DNA of 64,000 nucleotides from Humulus lupulus (lineage: Eukaryota > Streptophyta > Magnoliopsida > Rosales > Cannabaceae). The position numbers and the translations under genes were made by a program. A model generated the notes under the pieces. That model was not told the origin of the DNA. It saw only the letters and a list, made by a program, of their open reading frames with translations, and did no database searches. The stretch is from positions 98,537,071 to 98,601,070 of the forward strand of contig NC_084793.1 of assembly GCF_963169125.1 (NCBI RefSeq), given 5' to 3'. Of the stretch, positions 44,862-55,500 are shown in pieces (position 1 is the stretch's first letter; every line of letters starts with the position of its first letter).

Positions 44862-45001
44862 TCAACTTATTAGTTGAGAATATGATGGGCTCTGGGAGAT
44901 TCTTAATGGTTGAAAATCCCAAGGCTTCAACTTATAAGTTGGAGGCACGTGGTGGCTTGACTTATAAGTCAAGGATATAAGGAACTTAGTTTATGAACTA
45001 A
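44862..45001. repeat. four different palindromes in the LTR-4 putative intron
   Basis: CAACTTATTAGTTG (44862-44875), CAACTTATAAGTTG (44928-44941), TTGACTTATAAGTCAA (44957-44972) and TTAGTTTATGAACTAA (44986-45001). The arms differ from one to the next, but each remains self-complementary. Confidence 0.75.
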
Positions 45002-45623
45002 GAATGGCATAATGCACGTGGAGTGCAGGCCACCATGGCTGGGCCACCCTGGGAGTGCGATATGCACTTGACTGGCTCGGATGCCAACAACTTGAAAGAA
45101 AGTGCGACATGCACTTGTGTGACTCTATGGTCTCCAATTGGGTTTAATGAATGCAATGGATTCAGTTATTACTGTTTGATGGTTGTTTTATTCACTGAAC
45201 TGTTGATTAAGTTTTCTTGCTGAGTCTTCTGGCTCACAGGTGCTTTGTGGTGCAGGTAAAGGTAAAGAGAAGCTCAACCAGCCATGAGTCGGAGGGCATT
45301 AGCAGTGGTATGTACATATGCAGTCCGCTCGACTACCACGACCGAGAAGTTCAAAGGAACTAGTGTTAAACCCAGCTTTTGCCGCTTAGGATGACCTAAT
45401 GTGTAATCTGAGTTTTGTAACAGGCTTTTAAACTAATGTTTTTGGGATCCCATGTAAAGAACTGGTTATTAACTTAATGGAAATGTTTATGAAATGATCA
45501 AAAGTTTTTAATATCCAAACCTTAGTGGCTTAATCACATGTTTAGTTCTAATGACTTGTTAGTAAGTCCAGCATTGGTTTCAAAACACACCTGGTAATGG
45601 TCCCTAATTAGCAGGGTGTTACA

Positions 45624-45687
45624 CCACGTGTCAACCACATGTGAGAAATTCTTGCCACGTCATTAGCAGCCATTTTTTGGGTAAACA
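45624..45687 (-). repeat. remnant of the 5' LTR of element B
   Basis: These 64 bases match 12459-12522 of the left LTR with only a couple of substitutions, ending GGGTAAACA. The following AGGTT is the TSD partner of AGGAT at 11905-11909. Confidence 0.85.
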
Positions 45688-47516
45688 AGGTTCGTTATTT
45701 ATTTTCATGTAGATCTAATATTAAACAAATTAATATGAGATAACCTAGAACATATTTTTAAAATTGAATTCAAAGAGAAACAAAGATAAGAATACTTACA
45801 GTTTACGCAGCGAAATGAGTGAGTCATTCCTTCAGTTTCTCTAACCCTTGTATCCTTTCTGTCGCAGAGTATTATTAAGAAACTGAACTGTTCTTCTATA
45901 ATCTTCACATTCTTCCAAAGTATCCTTAGAATCACCTAGACTAGAGTGGGCATTTCTCAACACATGAGATAGATACAGAGAGAAGAAGAGAAAATGACAA
46001 AGAGGCTTAGAAAAGGACTTGCGTTTAGAGAGAATCTAAAACTATCAGAAAAACTTGTCTGTCGTCTATCTTGACTTCTCTCTAAGCACTCATTTTATAG
46101 ACTCAATTAGGTCATTTAATTTAATTAAAAAATAAATAAAATAATAGCCAATTTGAAGCCCTAGGTCGAAATTATCATGGGCTTTAAGCCCATGAAATTT
46201 CTCATTTGATTATAAGCCCACTGGACTTAAAATCAAGGTCTGTATTATTTTTTATTGATTTAATTAATTAAATAATTATTTAAATCCTTTATCAAATTAA
46301 TTATTTATAATTTGAACCTTGATTTAAACTTATTTATTAATTTAGATATAAATTTATCTTAATTAATAAATCTGTCATAATTTATCTTTTCTTCTCAAAA
46401 TTACATAACTCTGTGAAACTATCCAAAATTGACATGGTCAACTTTGATAATTCTAATTGATAATTAAATCAATTAATTGAGACTATCTAGATGATTTTAT
46501 CCAAGGTACACTGGGGACCATGAGCCTATGAAATCAAGCTCAAATAAGTTATCATAAATCTAACAAATAAATTTACTAACTTATTAATTCCTCATGACTC
46601 CACTAAAGACTCAGAATTGCACTCTTGAATTCATAGAACGCTCTATAACAAATATAGACACGCTATTAATTATCCATTGTTACAACCATAATTGTCACTC
46701 AATCCTCTATAGACGGTCTACAATGAGATAGGACTAAAATACCGTTTTACCCCTCATTGTATTTTATCCTTAAAACACTTAGTTCCTTGTAAATGATATT
46801 TCAGTAAACTAATTTAATTACTGAAATGAGATCTCTATCATTTAACACCTTGAACCAAACTAAAAGGAAACCATCATTTCACTTCTTCATCAGAAGCTAT
46901 AGATGTTCATATCTATGATTAACACTCCCACTCAATTATACTACCGAGTTCCTGAGATGTAAGTATGGGCTAGTCCGTAGAGTAAGTTGGTAACGAACAA
47001 GTCAAAGAACTCAAATGATACAATCAGTTAGAATACTAACCACTCAGAATTGAGATTGAATTGACCTATGGTCAACTATATGATATGACTAGAATAGATT
47101 ATAACGATATGTTTACTTATCTTATCAATTGTCAATATCGGTCTTGTCTGATGTAACAAATGCATCTGATCTTATCTACTTTGCTAATGTTCTGGAAAGA
47201 ACATAACACCACAATGTGTAAGTAGATCATATCGCAGATTGGCAAGTCAGTGTAAATCCTGTGCACTGACTAATCTTAGGACTAACTTATTTTGAACATA
47301 TAATCATATTTATATTCCATTGTGATTACGTCACTATAAATACAATTAGCTATATGCTCGGGATTTAATATAAGTTTATATTAAACAAATAATCATGAAA
47401 ATAAAACATGTGAGCAAAGTGATTGACCAAGTCAAAAAATGATTTCTATTCTTTTATTGATAATAAAATGAGATTACAAAGAAATTGGGTTTTAATTAGG
47501 GCATAAAACCCCAACA
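45688..47516 (-). mobile_element. Copia solo LTR, main part
   Basis: On the minus strand it begins TGTTGGGGTTTTATGCCC at 47516 and runs to 45688; the last 24 bases are at 11886-11909 beyond element B. Total length is about 1.85 kb. The TATA box on the minus strand is TATAAAAT (plus-strand ATTTTATA at 46092-46099). The style, including the CCCACTCAATTATACTACCGAG stretch near 46930, fits long LTRs of the SIRE/Maximus type. That placement is tentative. Confidence 0.6.
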
Positions 47517-48285
47517 GGCCAAACATGTACCCGTCGCTCCACGCTCTTCGTACTCATGGTTGGTCGACCTTTCCCTTGGCCTTACCTGCACCATAGAGCA
47601 CCTGTGAGCCGAAGCCCAGCAAGAAAACTCGCATATAACATATAACATATGCACAGCAGTCAACAATATACAGCAAGACAGCCAATAGGCTAAACATATA
47701 ACGACCAATGTCGTCCTAAGCGCTTACCAGGCCCTAGGTTCACGGTCTTCACTGAAAGGATGACCCCAACATCCTAGGAGGGTCTCACCCTAACGGCCTG
47801 CACTTTGCGTGCTCAACGCCAATCCCGGCCCCTTGCCGTACTCGGCTTCTTGCCGTTCTCGGCCTTCGCCGTTCCTGGCCTTTACCGTTTCCAGCATTCG
47901 TCGTTCACTCACAAATATGCATCACATAGCATAATATCAATAGATATTTAAACATATACTAAACATAAATAATAGGGCTATGCCCTACAATTCAATCAAT
48001 AGGGCCACACCCTGCTCTATGGGTACAACAGTTTTCTTACCTGTGTCTCGAGCTATCTGAGCACCGCAATCACGAGCACATTCCCCTAACCCAAGCCTCG
48101 CTGAAAACCTAGTCACAACGCATTCATAATAACCATCCATCAAGTTCTGAACCATTAAATAAATTTGGAATATAAATCTAGCCTCCGAGACCTTGGATTC
48201 TACCAAACTGGGTAGTATAATTCTTCCCGAGCCTTAACATTTGAGTTCCCGAGCTAAAAACCTTCAAACAACCTATATTCCACAT

Positions 48286-48462
48286 TTGAGCCGCAGCCTA
48301 GCCCCCCTTAAGGGCCGCATCACACTCAGAGGCGAAAATGCCTCTTTGTTGGGGGACACGGGCCGCAGCGCGCTATACCTTGTGTCGCGGTGTGCTTAGG
48401 CAGACAGAGGCTCCTAGCCTCTTCGACACACGGGTCGCAGTGCCTGAAGAATAGGGCCGCGA
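48286..48462. repeat. decayed palindrome cluster of LTR-5
   Basis: The words GCCGCAGC, GCCGCATC, GCCGCAGC, GTCGCGGT, GTCGCAGT and GCCGCGAC all look like GCCGCGGC with one or two C-to-T or G-to-A changes. Loss of palindromy by deamination of CG sites is the simplest reading. Confidence 0.6.
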
Positions 48463-48837
48463 CTTGAGCCCGAAACCCATAAATTTTCCCTTGTTTTCTT
48501 TGACCCAAAACTAAGAAAGTTGATCCCAAACCTCAACCAAGTCCAGACCTAATCCCTAAACCATCTTCACAGTAGTACAAACAACAATTATAACTCAGAA
48601 ACTAACCCAAAACTACCTCAAAACCTCAAACTCCATCCTTGAGCTTAAATCTCAAGAACACTAACTATAAATCACCAAAAACTCATAGATAAGCAAATCA
48701 AGATCTTACCTCAAACGTGTAAAACAACCTCTAGCTCCCTTGGCTTCAATCCTTGGCTTAATTTCCTACTTTGATCCTACAAATTCAGCTAGTCTTCTTT
48801 TGGTTTCTGGTTTCCTCTAGAACTTCCAAGAGACTAA

Positions 48838-49059
48838 GGAGGTGTTTGTTTTGAGTAGTTGAGTGCTTTGGAAAGTGTAGAGGGGTTTAGGATGAAGGTA
48901 ATATTAAACTCAAGTGTATAAAATGGTTCACTTTACCCTTAAAATACATGTGTGGCCCACCAAAATTATTAATTTTACCCCCTAAATATTTGAACCAAAC
49001 ATGGGGAGTGTTTTGGATTCCCATCCCCACCTTCACTTTACCCCATACCAAACATCCCC
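48838..49059. mobile_element. Tourist-like MITE (222 bases)
   Basis: It is flanked by TAA (48835-48837, 49060-49062). The ends GGAGGTGTTTGTTTTGAG and, reversed, GGGGATGTTTGGTATGGG form imperfect terminal inverted repeats. Three-base TAA duplications and this end type point to the PIF/Harbinger superfamily. No coding capacity. Confidence 0.65.
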
Positions 49060-49625
49060 TAAGTGTAATGTTAAAGAGAGAGAGAGAAATGTGTGAGACT
49101 TTCTCTCAGCCAAAGTCAATCTATTATTAAATCCAAATGACACATTTGCCCTCCCCTCTAACTTAGACTCTAACTAACCTCAAGGGCAGCCTAGAATTTT
49201 CCTTATCCTCTTGCAAGAATGCCACATTCCCACTTAATTTCCCACCTATATCAACTATCCTCAAGAGTTACTTATAGTTACCCAAGTTACCAAAGTACCA
49301 CTAACTACCAGTTATTCCCACTTGTGACTATCTAGCTAAACTGCTCCCTAGGACCATCTCGGTTCGTGCATCACAAGTATATCACCACTCACTCGTGATA
49401 CTAATCACAATATACACAAATATTGCAATTATGCCCTCAACGGGCTAAAATTACAAACACGTCCCTAATAACCAAATGGGGTCACATGCATATTTAATTC
49501 ACCTAAACATGCATTTCCAATCACATAATCATCAAATCCACATATTAACGTAGTTAAATCAATTATTGCCATGCTGGCACGCTAATCAAGGCCCTAAGCC
49601 TTATTAGCAAATTTGGGACGCTATA

Positions 49626-50468
49626 GGGGGGAACCAAAAGAGAATACACACAGGGATTTTCCGTGGTTCATGCTATAAAAGAGCCTAGTCCATGAGTATT
49701 TGATACTAGTGACTTTGAAGCTTGTTTGAGCAAGCTTTAATGGAGTCTCAGGCAGTGTATATATTGCTCTGAATTTACAATGTTTTTACTTGCCAAAGTT
49801 CTGAACCCTCTACAAGGAAATACCACAACCATATTTATAAAGGTCTGGGTCATTAATGTCCTTAATAACAATTTATACAACATTCCTCATTATTTGTAGA
49901 GTAAACTGCTAATTAATTGCATAGGGATGCAATAACAAAGACCTTGGGCCTAGGCGGATCGCACGAGGCCCATTTGAAAAAACCGGCCTACCAACTTTAT
50001 GGGGAGCAGGCATCTAACCGTGTCAGGATACGACGCACATTCGCCCATGTCAGGCAACATTGTGGGGAATGTCGATTGTCGAGAGTACAAACTCGACACC
50101 ACTAATCGAGGCTCACCAAAAGTTGTCAGATGATCTGGTGGGCCACAGTTGTAGCGAATGACACCTGGCAGCTACTCCAGGTTCGAGGACAAGAATCCTA
50201 AACTTGGGAGATTGGCGAAGGAAGAGAGCGAGGACCATCTATATGGTCCTCGAGGCGTGACCTCACTAGGAGACATCCACACCTTGGAGATGGGTCATGG
50301 GACGTGGCCTCGCCTTGAGACATCTGCGCCACGAGGACAGATTCAGGGCATGGCCTCACTTGGAAACATCCGCATCTGGTCAGATCATAGTATGAAACCT
50401 TACTAGCGCTCGAGGAGCTCAATCACTCTAATGAATGCCACACTTCCTCTGGTGAAAAACAGACAACA
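49626..50468 (-). mobile_element. LTR-7: Tat-like solo LTR, right part
   Basis: On the minus strand it begins TGTTGTCTGTTTTTCACC at 50468, like the Tat LTR starts of A (TGTTATCC) and B (TGTTTACC). It has a TATA region (plus-strand ATATTTATAAAGG near 49833) and a TTTTCCGTGGTTCATGC phrase equivalent to GTGGTTCGGCCCC. The left end should lie at the G-run near 11563. No matching TSD was found, so this layer is less certain. Confidence 0.5.
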
Positions 50469-51782
50469 GGTGCTAAGGTAGTTGGTTGCCTAAGTTATGT
50501 ATGATGTTTGTAATTTGTTTTTTTGTTTTTGTATTTTTGCCTTTTGTTTTAGTGGTAACTAGTTTCTATATTATGGTAGGATGCACATTTTATGATTAAA
50601 CCATATAAACAATTTGGGATTAAAGTGCAACAATGGAATAAAAGTAGTGTTATAACTTAATTAAATAAACTTTTTCTTTGAAACAAAACGAGATGTTTCG
50701 AAGAAAACCTTTTGGTCATTTTTTGGATGTGCCTGAGATTACATTTCTGGCATAATTGTTTCATAGTGTTTTAATGAGGGAAATTCATCAAAAAAATGAA
50801 GAGGTTGAGTTTTGGTTTTAAGTTGGGTGGTAAAGTAGTTAGGTTTTCCATTAATGAGTCTGCTCTCATTATTTTGAAATGTGTGGGTAGTGTTGATTCT
50901 ACCATGTTTTCTGTAACACCCCAAAATTCTCAATAAGGCTTAGTACGTTGATTAGTGTGTCGGGTGGGCATAATTGGATCTATATGTGATATTATGTGAT
51001 TTTATTGAATATCTATATGTGATTATATGAACATATGAGTTAGATTATGATATGACTGCACATTGTATGTGTTAAGTGTATTAAATGTGCTAAAAGGCCC
51101 GCTTTTGTTAAAAATGGGCATATTCGTAATTTTGACTCGTTGAGGGTATAACTGTAATTATATGTCTGTTATGTTTAAGACCACATTATTATGTGGATAC
51201 ATTTGAGATATTCGACATGAGTTGGTCCTTTTAAGCAATTAGCGTAAAAATCACAACGTGGATTAATACTTGGCTCGAGATGAGCCTACTAGGAATTATT
51301 GGGGTATGAGATACATTTGGGGAAAAAATGGTATTTGGAGGATTAGTGGATTTAATTGGGAATTTTGAGTGTAATTTGAGGTTTAGTGGGGATTTAAGCA
51401 AAATGACCATTTTGCCCTCGTGGGGGCTTCAAGGTCAAGGTCAAAGGAAGGGGCAAAAGAGTCTTTAGCCAAGGGTTTTGATAAATGGTTAAGTGATAAG
51501 TATTCTTCCCTCACTCCCACATTTTTCCTTCTCTCTCTCTACCTTATTTCAAGCCTAGCAAGCTCTCAAACTTAGGCTTACCAAAATTGAAGAATTGAGA
51601 ATTTAAGGGGGGATATTGAGCAGCGAGGAGAAGAATTAGGAAGCAATTAAGCTAGGGAATTCAGTTGTGAAGTTCGAATTCTAAGAGGTAATCTAAAGTT
51701 CTTGAAGATTTTTGAGTTTTTCTTGGAGTGTCTTTGACAATTTCTGGTGTTGGGGCTTTGTTGGGTTTTGGTGTATTTTAAA

Positions 51783-52182
51783 GGGTAGGTAACCATTTCG
51801 TACCCTGTGTTCTTGCAAAGTATCATTTTGGTACCTTGTGTTTATAATTATATTCATTTGATACCCCGTATTTGAAATCGTACATATTTGGTACCCTATA
51901 TTTTAAAATCGTACATATTTGGTACCCTAAACTCAAATTTAATTAATAAAATTTTATCAATTTAATCAATTATATAAGGTCCAAATTTAAATTTAATTAC
52001 TTAATTACATATAACTAATGATAGTTTGATAATATTGACAAAATTTTATCTATCAAATCTGAGTCCAGGATATCAAATACGTACAATTTTAAAATACAGG
52101 ATACCAAATGAGCATTATTGAAAACAGAGGGTACCAAAATAATAATTTGTAAAAATATAGGGTACCAAATGAGTAAATTCCC
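51783..52182. mobile_element. Mutator-type MITE (400 bases) with 9-base TSD
   Basis: It is flanked by TATTTTAAA on both sides (51774-51782, 52183-52191). The ends, GGGTAGGTAACCATTTCGTA and reversed GGGAATTTACTCATTTGGTA, begin terminal inverted repeats of about 50 bases at roughly 80% identity. Several internal TTTGGTACCCT words occur in both orientations. The 9-base duplication is the Mutator-superfamily signature. Confidence 0.8.
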
Positions 52183-52330
52183 TATTTTAAATGTTGTTTT
52201 TATGATGCATATGGGTGGTATGACTGATATGTGGTTGGGAGTAGGCTCGAATTGGTTGAAATTATGTTTTGGGATGAATTTGAGTAGGTTTGCGATTTTT
52301 TAAATCACAATTTTTCTAGGTTTTTTGCAA

Positions 52331-52566
52331 TAGCACCGCAACCCGCTTGAATGTCTTGAGGGTGGGTTTCCCTCGAACCGCCTTGGCACTGCAACCCTTA
52401 GTGGCCAAAGTTGTGGCGCAAAATGAGAAAAATTATGAGTTAGCTCTCTGCCAAGTGGGGCGCCGCAGCCCATAGTGGTGTCCGTCGCAGCGCAAAATGC
52501 TTGAGAATTATTGGAGGCCTCTCGACCTATTGTGAGGTCGTGGCGCAGCTGGGAGGCACCGCGGCT
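52331..52566. repeat. decayed palindrome cluster of LTR-6
   Basis: Words such as GCACCGCAACCC, GGCGCCGCAGCCC, GTCGCAGCGC, GTGGCGCAGC and CACCGCGGC occur at the cluster position. They look like eroded GC-rich palindromes. Not one intact GCCGCGGC remains. Confidence 0.5.
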
Positions 52567-55500
52567 TTGGGTTTTGGAAAACCGAATCAAAAGGCTCGGG
52601 AATGATTCTATTACCCAGTTTAGTGGAATTTGAGGTCCCAAGGACTAGGGCTTGGTCTTGAAGCCCTCCGTCGATTCAATTCTTGATGAATATTCCTTAA
52701 TGTATTATGACTAGGGGTTTCTGCTAGGCTCGGGGGAAAGGATCGTGTCGGGGTCGCCTTGCTTTATCGCTCAGGACTTGAGGTAAGAAAACTGCACCTA
52801 TGTTGAGATTAGGGCTTTAGCCCCGATTATTGAACGTGGCTATAACCACGCTTTGAATGTTTGTTTAAACATGAATGAATGTGTTATGTATAATTGTGTT
52901 ATGTGTGAAATGCATATCTATTTGTATCTGGTTGAAAAACTTGGCTTATAAGTCGTGGTCGAAATTAGCATGCGGAATGCAGACCCTTATGGCTAGGCCA
53001 ATCTGGAAGTGCGGTATACGCTTGTATGACTCTATAGGCACTTGAAATAAATGACTGCAGCAGGCGCTCATGTGGCTCTATGGCCACATAGATGGATTGA
53101 ATGCATGCTTGAGTGTTGGTTATAACTGCTAAGCATTCTATTAACGATTTATAACCTGTTGATTATCTGTTATGTTGCTATTGAGTTTTCTTGTTGAGTC
53201 TTGGCTCACGGGTGCTATGTGGTGCAAGTAAGGGCAAGAAGAAGTTGGAGCAATCATGAGTTGGAGAGCTTCAGGGACGATGTGTACATATGCGGCCTGC
53301 TCGATCACCACAGTCGAGACTTCTTTTGAGGATCTAGAACTATAGGTCATTTTTCTGCTTAGGACGGCTATTTTATGTTTTGTTTATCCTGTACCTTCTT
53401 AAAATCTCTTTTCTGGGATCCCATGTATATACTGAACTCTTTAAATGAAAAGTAATATTCTTTTGGCCAAAAAATTTAATACCTAATCCCTTAATTACAC
53501 GTTTGAGTCCAAATGACTTACTTAACGAGTTAAGCACCATTTTAAACACAGTGTAATAGTTCTAGATTAGTAGGGTGTTACATTTTCTGAGGCTAACAAT
53601 GGTCTTAGGAAAGCTATTTTCCCTCATTCTGGTGAAAAAGTTAGGAAAGTTGAGGTTAAGAATGCTTTTAATGATAAGAAGATTATGACCAAGGATGATG
53701 AGATTGTAGTTAAGTCAGCTGTTGTTCATTTTTTGGCCAAATATATGTATGGGATGCAATACGATACTAGGGTGAACAACATGTTTTTGGTCATGGTTGA
53801 TTGTGATTTTCCTGTGTTTTTGTGGCAGAGAACTAGGTATTACATGCGCTCGATTTCAAAAAAGATGAATGAGCTCATCAATAAGGTACCTAGGAAAGAA
53901 GACGAGTCAGTTGATAACTATAAATTTAAGTGTTACATGTTTCTAGTTACTTTCTTTGTATGGATTTCATGTTCTACATTTTTATATCGGAGGTTTAATT
54001 ATAGTTTTATGAGGATTCTGAATTGGCAAAGCAAGAATAATGTGTCGTATTAGAATCTGCTTGATAATTTTTTTTTTTCGGAGGAAGAGGTAACATGTTT
54101 CTTTATATTTTTGTATTGTTTGTTATATTCTTACTAATTGTGTGACATTGTAAGTAACTAGTTACCTGTCAGTTTGTATTGTTTTTGTTTTTGATGGAGT
54201 AACCAGTTACCTCTTTCGGACTTTGTTTTTAATGATTTTATATTATTATTTTTTATGCAGTATGATGTTGATGTTGTTGTTCCTTTTGAGGCTGAAAAAA
54301 CTTGCCTAGTTTGAGATGATTGTTTTTTAATAGTCTTTTTTTCCCAATAAATCCAATAGTTGGTGACCACCTATTTTAGAGGTGCCTTTGTTAAGGTCTG
54401 ATCTTTCTCTACAAAAGAAGTTGTTGCAAACCTTTTTTTTTTGTTATATTTTAATTTTTGCATATATTATTTTGGATTGATGTGTGTTTATTGTTATTTT
54501 TTTTCACCTTATGATTTCTGTGTAAAAAATTTGTATGTGAAGGAGTTCCATAATGAAATTAAGGCTTTAGATTCAAAAAAATTTGAAGTCCAAGCTTCAT
54601 AAAAGTGCATTCTTGATGAAGCTTCTAATTTGAATAAAAGTTTTCCAGTTAATTTTGCTACAACTATTAATTTGTTGGTAGATATTAAGGCTTCTCTATT
54701 TGTGTCAAATGACAGTGGAGGTGTAGAGTCTGAAGAACTAAGGAAGTCTAATAATGATACTAAGGTAACCAGTTAAGTTTATATATATTTTTATTATTAT
54801 TATTTTCTCTATGTCAGTTTGTTCTTTGATAATAAACATTTTTTTGTATGTAGGATTATTTTGATGATGAGGATATGAGAGAATACTAAGATGTTGATCT
54901 TGGTCAAGGAGTAGGTGTTGATTTGGATCATTCTGTTTAGATTATTTTCCAATTTAGTACTTCGATTAAGGTATGTCATTTATATCATATTTTTTAAGTA
55001 ATGTGTTACTTTATTCTTTATTATGTATTTTTAATTGTTTTAATTTTTGTTTTTCGGAGTAAGTTCCAAGATGAAGCAACTGATTATACAACTCCTAGGA
55101 CTCCTTTCCATATTTATAAGGAAATGCGAAAAGCTATAAATGAGTTTGTTTAGAGGCCCCTTACGATTAGCATTTTTGTGGAGGAAAAAAGTAACTGATC
55201 TGTTGTGGTTTTTATGATGGTGTGAAAGCAGTTGTTGTTGACCAGTTTTTTGTTAGGCTAAGGAAGGCAAGACCTGGTGTTAATGTTAGGTCTCTTTTTG
55301 TTACCAAGTTTGGTTCGTCAACACCTGAAGTCAAAGGGCAAAGGAATTTGAGAATAGTGGAGAAGAGTTTTCATTTTTCAAACAATCTTGGAAACAATCA
55401 TATTGACGAACAACTTTTTGAGTTTCATTGATACATGGAAACTAATGTGAAGCATAAGAATAAGTATATGTAAGATTTTTTTTTCCTTTTTGAATTTGTT

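Larger units (their letters stand above)
43260..45623 (+). mobile_element. LTR-4: Tekay-like LTR, left end lost
   Basis: The right end GGGTGTTACA (45623) is intact, but the expected TGTAAC left end is missing. The sequence begins about 50-60 bases into the LTR. Present are CCACATTATTATGTGG (43426-43441), AGGTAAGAAAACTGCACC (44599), TTGCTGAGTCTTCTGGCTCACAGG and GGTGCAGGTAAAGG (45249). A deletion joining it to gag removed its left end. The leader, primer site and most of the right LTR of element B are also missing here. Confidence 0.7.
11910..45687 (-). mobile_element. Tat-lineage Ty3/Gypsy element B, heavily interrupted
   Basis: The coding order on the minus strand is gag (43253-40770), protease, reverse transcriptase, RNase H, second RNase H and integrase (ending 19159). 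A plus-strand extra gene lies at 13394-18483 and the left (3') LTR at 11910-12522. Only the last 64 bases of the right LTR survive (45624-45687, 62 of 64 or so identical to 12459-12522). The dual RNase H and the extra antisense gene are hallmarks of the Tat lineage. Inserted into it are LTR-1 (15006-17421), LTR-2 (20292-22225), element A (24092-37703), LTR-3 (38459-40769) and LTR-4 (about 43260-45623). Removing these restores colinearity with element A. It cannot be autonomous. Confidence 0.85.
47517..49625 (-). mobile_element. LTR-5: Tekay-like solo LTR, main part
   Basis: The reverse-complement family landmarks are present. GGTGCAGGTAAGG is at about 47580-47592, AGCCCAGCAAGAAAAC at 47614 and the donor-like CAG/GTAAGAAAAC at 48040. 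The LTR start reads as AAGGCCCTAAGCCTTATTAGC near 49588. Its left 299 bases are at 11587-11885. It hosts a MITE at 48838-49059. Confidence 0.7.
50912..53582 (+). mobile_element. LTR-6: Tekay-like solo LTR (2671 bases) with perfect TSD
   Basis: It starts TGTAACACCCC and ends GGGTGTTACA. Both flanks are TTTTC (50907-50911, 53583-53587). It contains CCACATTATTATGTGG (51181-51196), AGGTAAGAAAACTGCACC (52781), TTGTTGAGTCTTGGCTCACGG (53191) and a changed acceptor phrase, GGTGCAAGTAAGG (53221). It hosts a 400-base MITE. Confidence 0.85.
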
